Below are positions 61,833-64,000 of a DNA stretch of 64,000 nucleotides, piece after piece (positions within the stretch are counted from its first letter, which is position 1; each line of letters opens with the position of its first letter). The position numbers were made by a program, and so were the translations under genes. Source of the DNA: Terribacillus halophilus. GTDB lineage: Bacteria > Bacillota > Bacilli > Bacillales > Amphibacillaceae. Below the pieces are notes generated by a model. It was not told where the DNA came from, ran no database searches, and saw nothing but the letters and a program-made list of their open reading frames with translations. The stretch covers positions 1,294,723 through 1,358,722 of the forward strand of contig NZ_LT727828.1 of assembly GCF_900162685.1 (NCBI RefSeq), written 5' to 3'.

Positions 61833-62400
61833 AGCAGAAATAGTAATTAGTGCGGTATCAAAAAAACAGTATCCGGAGACACATATGCCGGAAATTGCTT
61901 TAGCTGGCCGCTCAAATGTTGGGAAGTCATCTTTTATCAATAAGATGATTAACCGTAAGAACCTAGTCCGCACATCACAGAAACCAGGAAAGACGCAAAC
62001 ATTGAACTTTTATAAGATTAATGAGCGTTTTCATTTCGTCGATGTGCCGGGCTATGGCTATGCGAAAGTTTCCAAGCGGGAACGTAATGCATGGGGCAGA
62101 ATGCTTGAAGAATATTTCACAGAACGGGAAAACTTGAAGGCGGTTGTGCTACTAGTTGATATTCGGCACAAGCCGACCAAGGATGATGTGACAATGTATG
62201 ATTTTCTCAAGCATTATGAACTGCCAGTTGTTGTGGTTGCAACAAAATTGGATAAGATTCCAAAAGGCAAGCGTGTGCAGCATATTAAACGCGCTGCAGA
62301 TGAACTGCAGCTGGAACAAGAAGACATCATTTTGCCTTTCTCTTCCGAAACAGGAGAAGGTAAGGAAGAAGCATGGGGAGTATTAAAACAATTCCTATGA
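61819..62400 (+). CDS. engB: Ribosome-biogenesis GTPase EngB (YsxC/YihA)
   Basis: The protein has 193 residues. Essential GTPase motifs: G1 GRSNVGKSS (about 31-39), G3 DVPGYGYAK (about 75-83), G4 TKLDK (about 142-146), G5 SSETGEG. It assists 50S subunit assembly. Translationally coupled to lonA by a 14-bp overlap, the conserved Bacillus arrangement. A perfect hairpin terminator follows. Confidence 0.97.
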   Translation: MKVTEAEIVISAVSKKQYPETHMPEIALAGRSNVGKSSFINKMINRKNLVRTSQKPGKTQTLNFYKINERFHFVDVPGYGYAKVSKRERNAWGRMLEEYFTERENLKAVVLLVDIRHKPTKDDVTMYDFLKHYELPVVVVATKLDKIPKGKRVQHIKRAADELQLEQEDIILPFSSETGEGKEEAWGVLKQFL

Positions 62401-62401
62401 A

Positions 62402-62442
62402 AAATAACCGTACAAGCCTTTGGGCTTGTACGGTTATTTTTT
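62402..62442. terminator. Terminator of engB
   Basis: AAATAACCGTACAAGCC and GGCTTGTACGGTTATTT form a 17-bp perfect stem with a 4-base loop, then T residues. The convergent gene at 62434 ends inside its 3' arm. Confidence 0.95.
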
Positions 62443-62916
62443 TCGGAATAAAAGGTAAGCGCCAGCCAGTATAAGCAGCACAGGCCAGAAATCACTAATA
62501 ATTCCAGCAGTTCGATCAAACCAGCCAAACCATGCGGGCTGGTTTGGTGCGGCGATAGCAAAAATACCAAGAGCCAGCAGCAGAATCGCCCATACATAAC
62601 CTTTTTTTGTTTTCAGCGCCGCTAGTAAGAGCGCTGCTCCAACCAACAATGGATACGCGCCCCAGCTGTTCGTCCAGAACGTATAATGGCTTAAGCCATG
62701 GAAATGTATTCCTAGACCAAGCAATGTATAGCCTGCGAATAAGTTTTTATGATCTTTCGCAAGATAAGCATGCAATAACAGTGCGGCACCGATAATAATG
62801 AGTAATGTTGGCCACGAATAAAAGTCAACAAAAAGTGGAACACGTAACTGACGCAGCAAAAAGTAAGCGCCAATTCCAAGTAATAAGAATCCGACAAAAG
62901 CATTTTTCTTTGACAT
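62434..62916 (-). CDS. Membrane protein with LiaI/LiaF-like transmembrane region (DUF5668-like)
   Basis: This 160-residue protein has about eight short hydrophobic helices arranged in repeats of LLLGIGAYFLLRQ / LLLALGIFAI / LLILAGAYLLFRK type. SD GGAGAGATG selects ATG 62916 over 62931. It lies between engB and hemA, where B. subtilis has ysxD, a membrane protein of similar size, but here it is inverted relative to the operon. Function unknown. Confidence 0.7.
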   Translation of the reverse strand: MSKKNAFVGFLLLGIGAYFLLRQLRVPLFVDFYSWPTLLIIIGAALLLHAYLAKDHKNLFAGYTLLGLGIHFHGLSHYTFWTNSWGAYPLLVGAALLLAALKTKKGYVWAILLLALGIFAIAAPNQPAWFGWFDRTAGIISDFWPVLLILAGAYLLFRKK

Positions 62917-63151
62917 AACATCTCTCCACATAATAATTATTATTAAATAAGATTAAATCGTTGATTATCATGAGTAGCTGTGTTAATTTGTAATATGTAC
63001 TTATTAAATTATTCACAAACTCACACCTAAATGCAAGACACACTTTATCCTAACACAATTGTTTACGTTCTGTTCACAAATTAATCGAGGACAGAAATTA
63101 CGTAGTGTTATACTGGTATGAGCGATACGGTTTTCAAGGGGGAAAAAGGGA
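62917..63151. promoter_or_regulatory. hemA upstream region
   Basis: An AT-rich gap between divergent genes. TATACT (63109-63114) preceded by TG is a probable extended -10 for hemA, 38 bp before the start codon. The -35 is poor. No riboswitch-like fold is evident. Confidence 0.5.
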
Positions 63152-64000
63152 ATGTACATGTTAGTTGCAGGAATCAATTATCGCACAGCCCCGATTGAAA
63201 TAAGAGAAAGATTAACCTTCAAGGAAGAAGAGCTTGGATTAGCGATGCAAGCACTCTCCAACCAGAAAAGCATGCTCGAGAATGTGATCGTTTCTACATG
63301 CAACCGCACGGAGATTTATGCAGTAGTCGATCAAATGCATACCGGGCGCTATTATATAAAGAAATTTTTATCTGAATGGTTCGGTATAGAGAAAGAAGAA
63401 ATCGCATCTTATCTTACATTTCATGAGGATGAACGAGCTGTGGAGCATCTGTACCGTGTAGCAAGCGGATTGGATTCTATGGTCGTAGGGGAAACACAGA
63501 TTCTAGGTCAGCTGAAACGCGCTTTTCAAAAAGCGCAGGAGCTACACACATCGGGCACTATATACAATGAGTTATTTAAACAAGCAGTTACAGTAGCAAA
63601 ACGTGCACATACAGAAACAGGGATCGGTGAGAATGCGGTTTCTGTCAGCTATGCTGCAGTGGAGCTGTCGAAGAAGATATTCGGTGATATCGCATCAAAA
63701 CGAGTCGTGATTCTCGGCGCTGGTAAAATGGGGGAATTGGCAGCAAAAAATCTGCACGGTTCAGGCGTAAAGGATGTAACGGTCGTTAACCGTACGAAAG
63801 AAAAAGCTGAACAGTTAGCAGCATTGTTTAACGGTAAAGCAGCTGGTTGGGATGAATTAGAGTCTGCTTTGCAACACGCAGACATCGTCATCAGTTCTAC
63901 TGGAGCGCCAGGGTATGTACTGGATAAACAGATTCTCCAGCCAATTCTAAAAGCACGAAAAGGCCAGCCTCTATTTCTGGTCGACATTGCTGTGCCACGC
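63152..64000 (+). CDS. hemA: Glutamyl-tRNA reductase, 3' end outside window
   Basis: The first 283 residues are visible. N-terminal catalytic domain with active-site Cys50 in [27 protein letters not shown]-binding domain with [13 protein letters not shown] (about 190-202). It reduces glutamyl-tRNA to glutamate-1-semialdehyde, the committed step of haem synthesis. The start at ATG 63152 gives [10 protein letters not shown], matching other HemA proteins. SD AAGGGGG. The frame runs off the window end. Confidence 0.95.
   Translation, partial: MYMLVAGINYRTAPIEIRERLTFKEEELGLAMQALSNQKSMLENVIVSTCNRTEIYAVVDQMHTGRYYIKKFLSEWFGIEKEEIASYLTFHEDERAVEHLYRVASGLDSMVVGETQILGQLKRAFQKAQELHTSGTIYNELFKQAVTVAKRAHTETGIGENAVSVSYAAVELSKKIFGDIASKRVVILGAGKMGELAAKNLHGSGVKDVTVVNRTKEKAEQLAALFNGKAAGWDELESALQHADIVISSTGAPGYVLDKQILQPILKARKGQPLFLVDIAVPR

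Noticed and set aside
61791-61973. Minus-strand frame opposite engB
   Set aside because: Overlaps the essential GTPase G1 region and lacks a ribosome site.

Overview
The window is chromosomal DNA of a low-GC, Gram-positive, endospore-forming member of the Bacillaceae. Protein similarity and gene order point to a moderately halotolerant genus near Terribacillus or Halobacillus, but the genus is only a guess. The backbone is clearly colinear with the Bacillus subtilis mutSB-to-hemA segment: mutS2, yshE, trxA, uvrC, yslB, sdhCAB, gerE, ysmB, racE, gerM, ysnA (rdgB), ysnB, ysoA, tig, clpX, lonA, ysxC (engB), hemA. Several genes expected from B. subtilis are missing from that order: lcfA-fadR-fadB-etfBA, lysC, ysmA, rph, the ilv-leu operon and lonB. 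Accessory DNA fills some of the gaps.

Layout. 0-7.5 kb: DNA repair, thioredoxin and succinate dehydrogenase. 7.5-21 kb: accessory block 1, with two TetR-controlled modules (an ABC-2 exporter and a metallo-beta-lactamase-fold hydrolase), small membrane proteins, a DinB-like protein, a secreted nuclease, an aldehyde dehydrogenase, an SDR, an RsbR-like protein and a GntR/ABC operon. 21.07 kb: gerE with a good sigma-K promoter. 21.4-28.5 kb: accessory block 2, with possible immunity-type orphans, gene remnants, YtaF, a lone phage-type holin, a GNAT enzyme and a cation/proton antiporter. 28.6-33.1 kb: ysmB, racE, gerM, rdgB, ysnB and a DUF420 protein.

33.2-54.7 kb is accessory block 3. It opens with tRNA-Gly and tRNA-Arg. 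Next come an intact IS21-family element that appears to have split a small membrane-protein gene, a Rap phosphatase with a Phr pheromone gene, two aldo/keto reductases, two paralogous AraC regulators and a Crh/HPr-like protein without the phosphorylatable histidine. A 9.5 kb carbohydrate locus follows: ABC importer, YesL, Gfo/Idh/MocA oxidoreductase, SDR, YesM/YesN two-component system and SGNH esterase, preceded by a perfect 14-bp cre-like palindrome. It resembles the B. subtilis yes locus but has no lyase or glycosidase. cwlJ and a cyclase-family gene close the block.

54.7-64 kb returns to the backbone: a TPR protein, trigger factor, ClpX, LonA, EngB, an inverted membrane-protein gene and the start of hemA.

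The most interesting items are the Rap-Phr pair, the His-less Crh-like protein, the lyase-free yes-like locus, operators built into promoters, two hairpins that would mask ribosome binding sites, and the IS21 insertion with a plausible 5-bp target duplication. No CRISPR array, prophage or clear defence island is visible.
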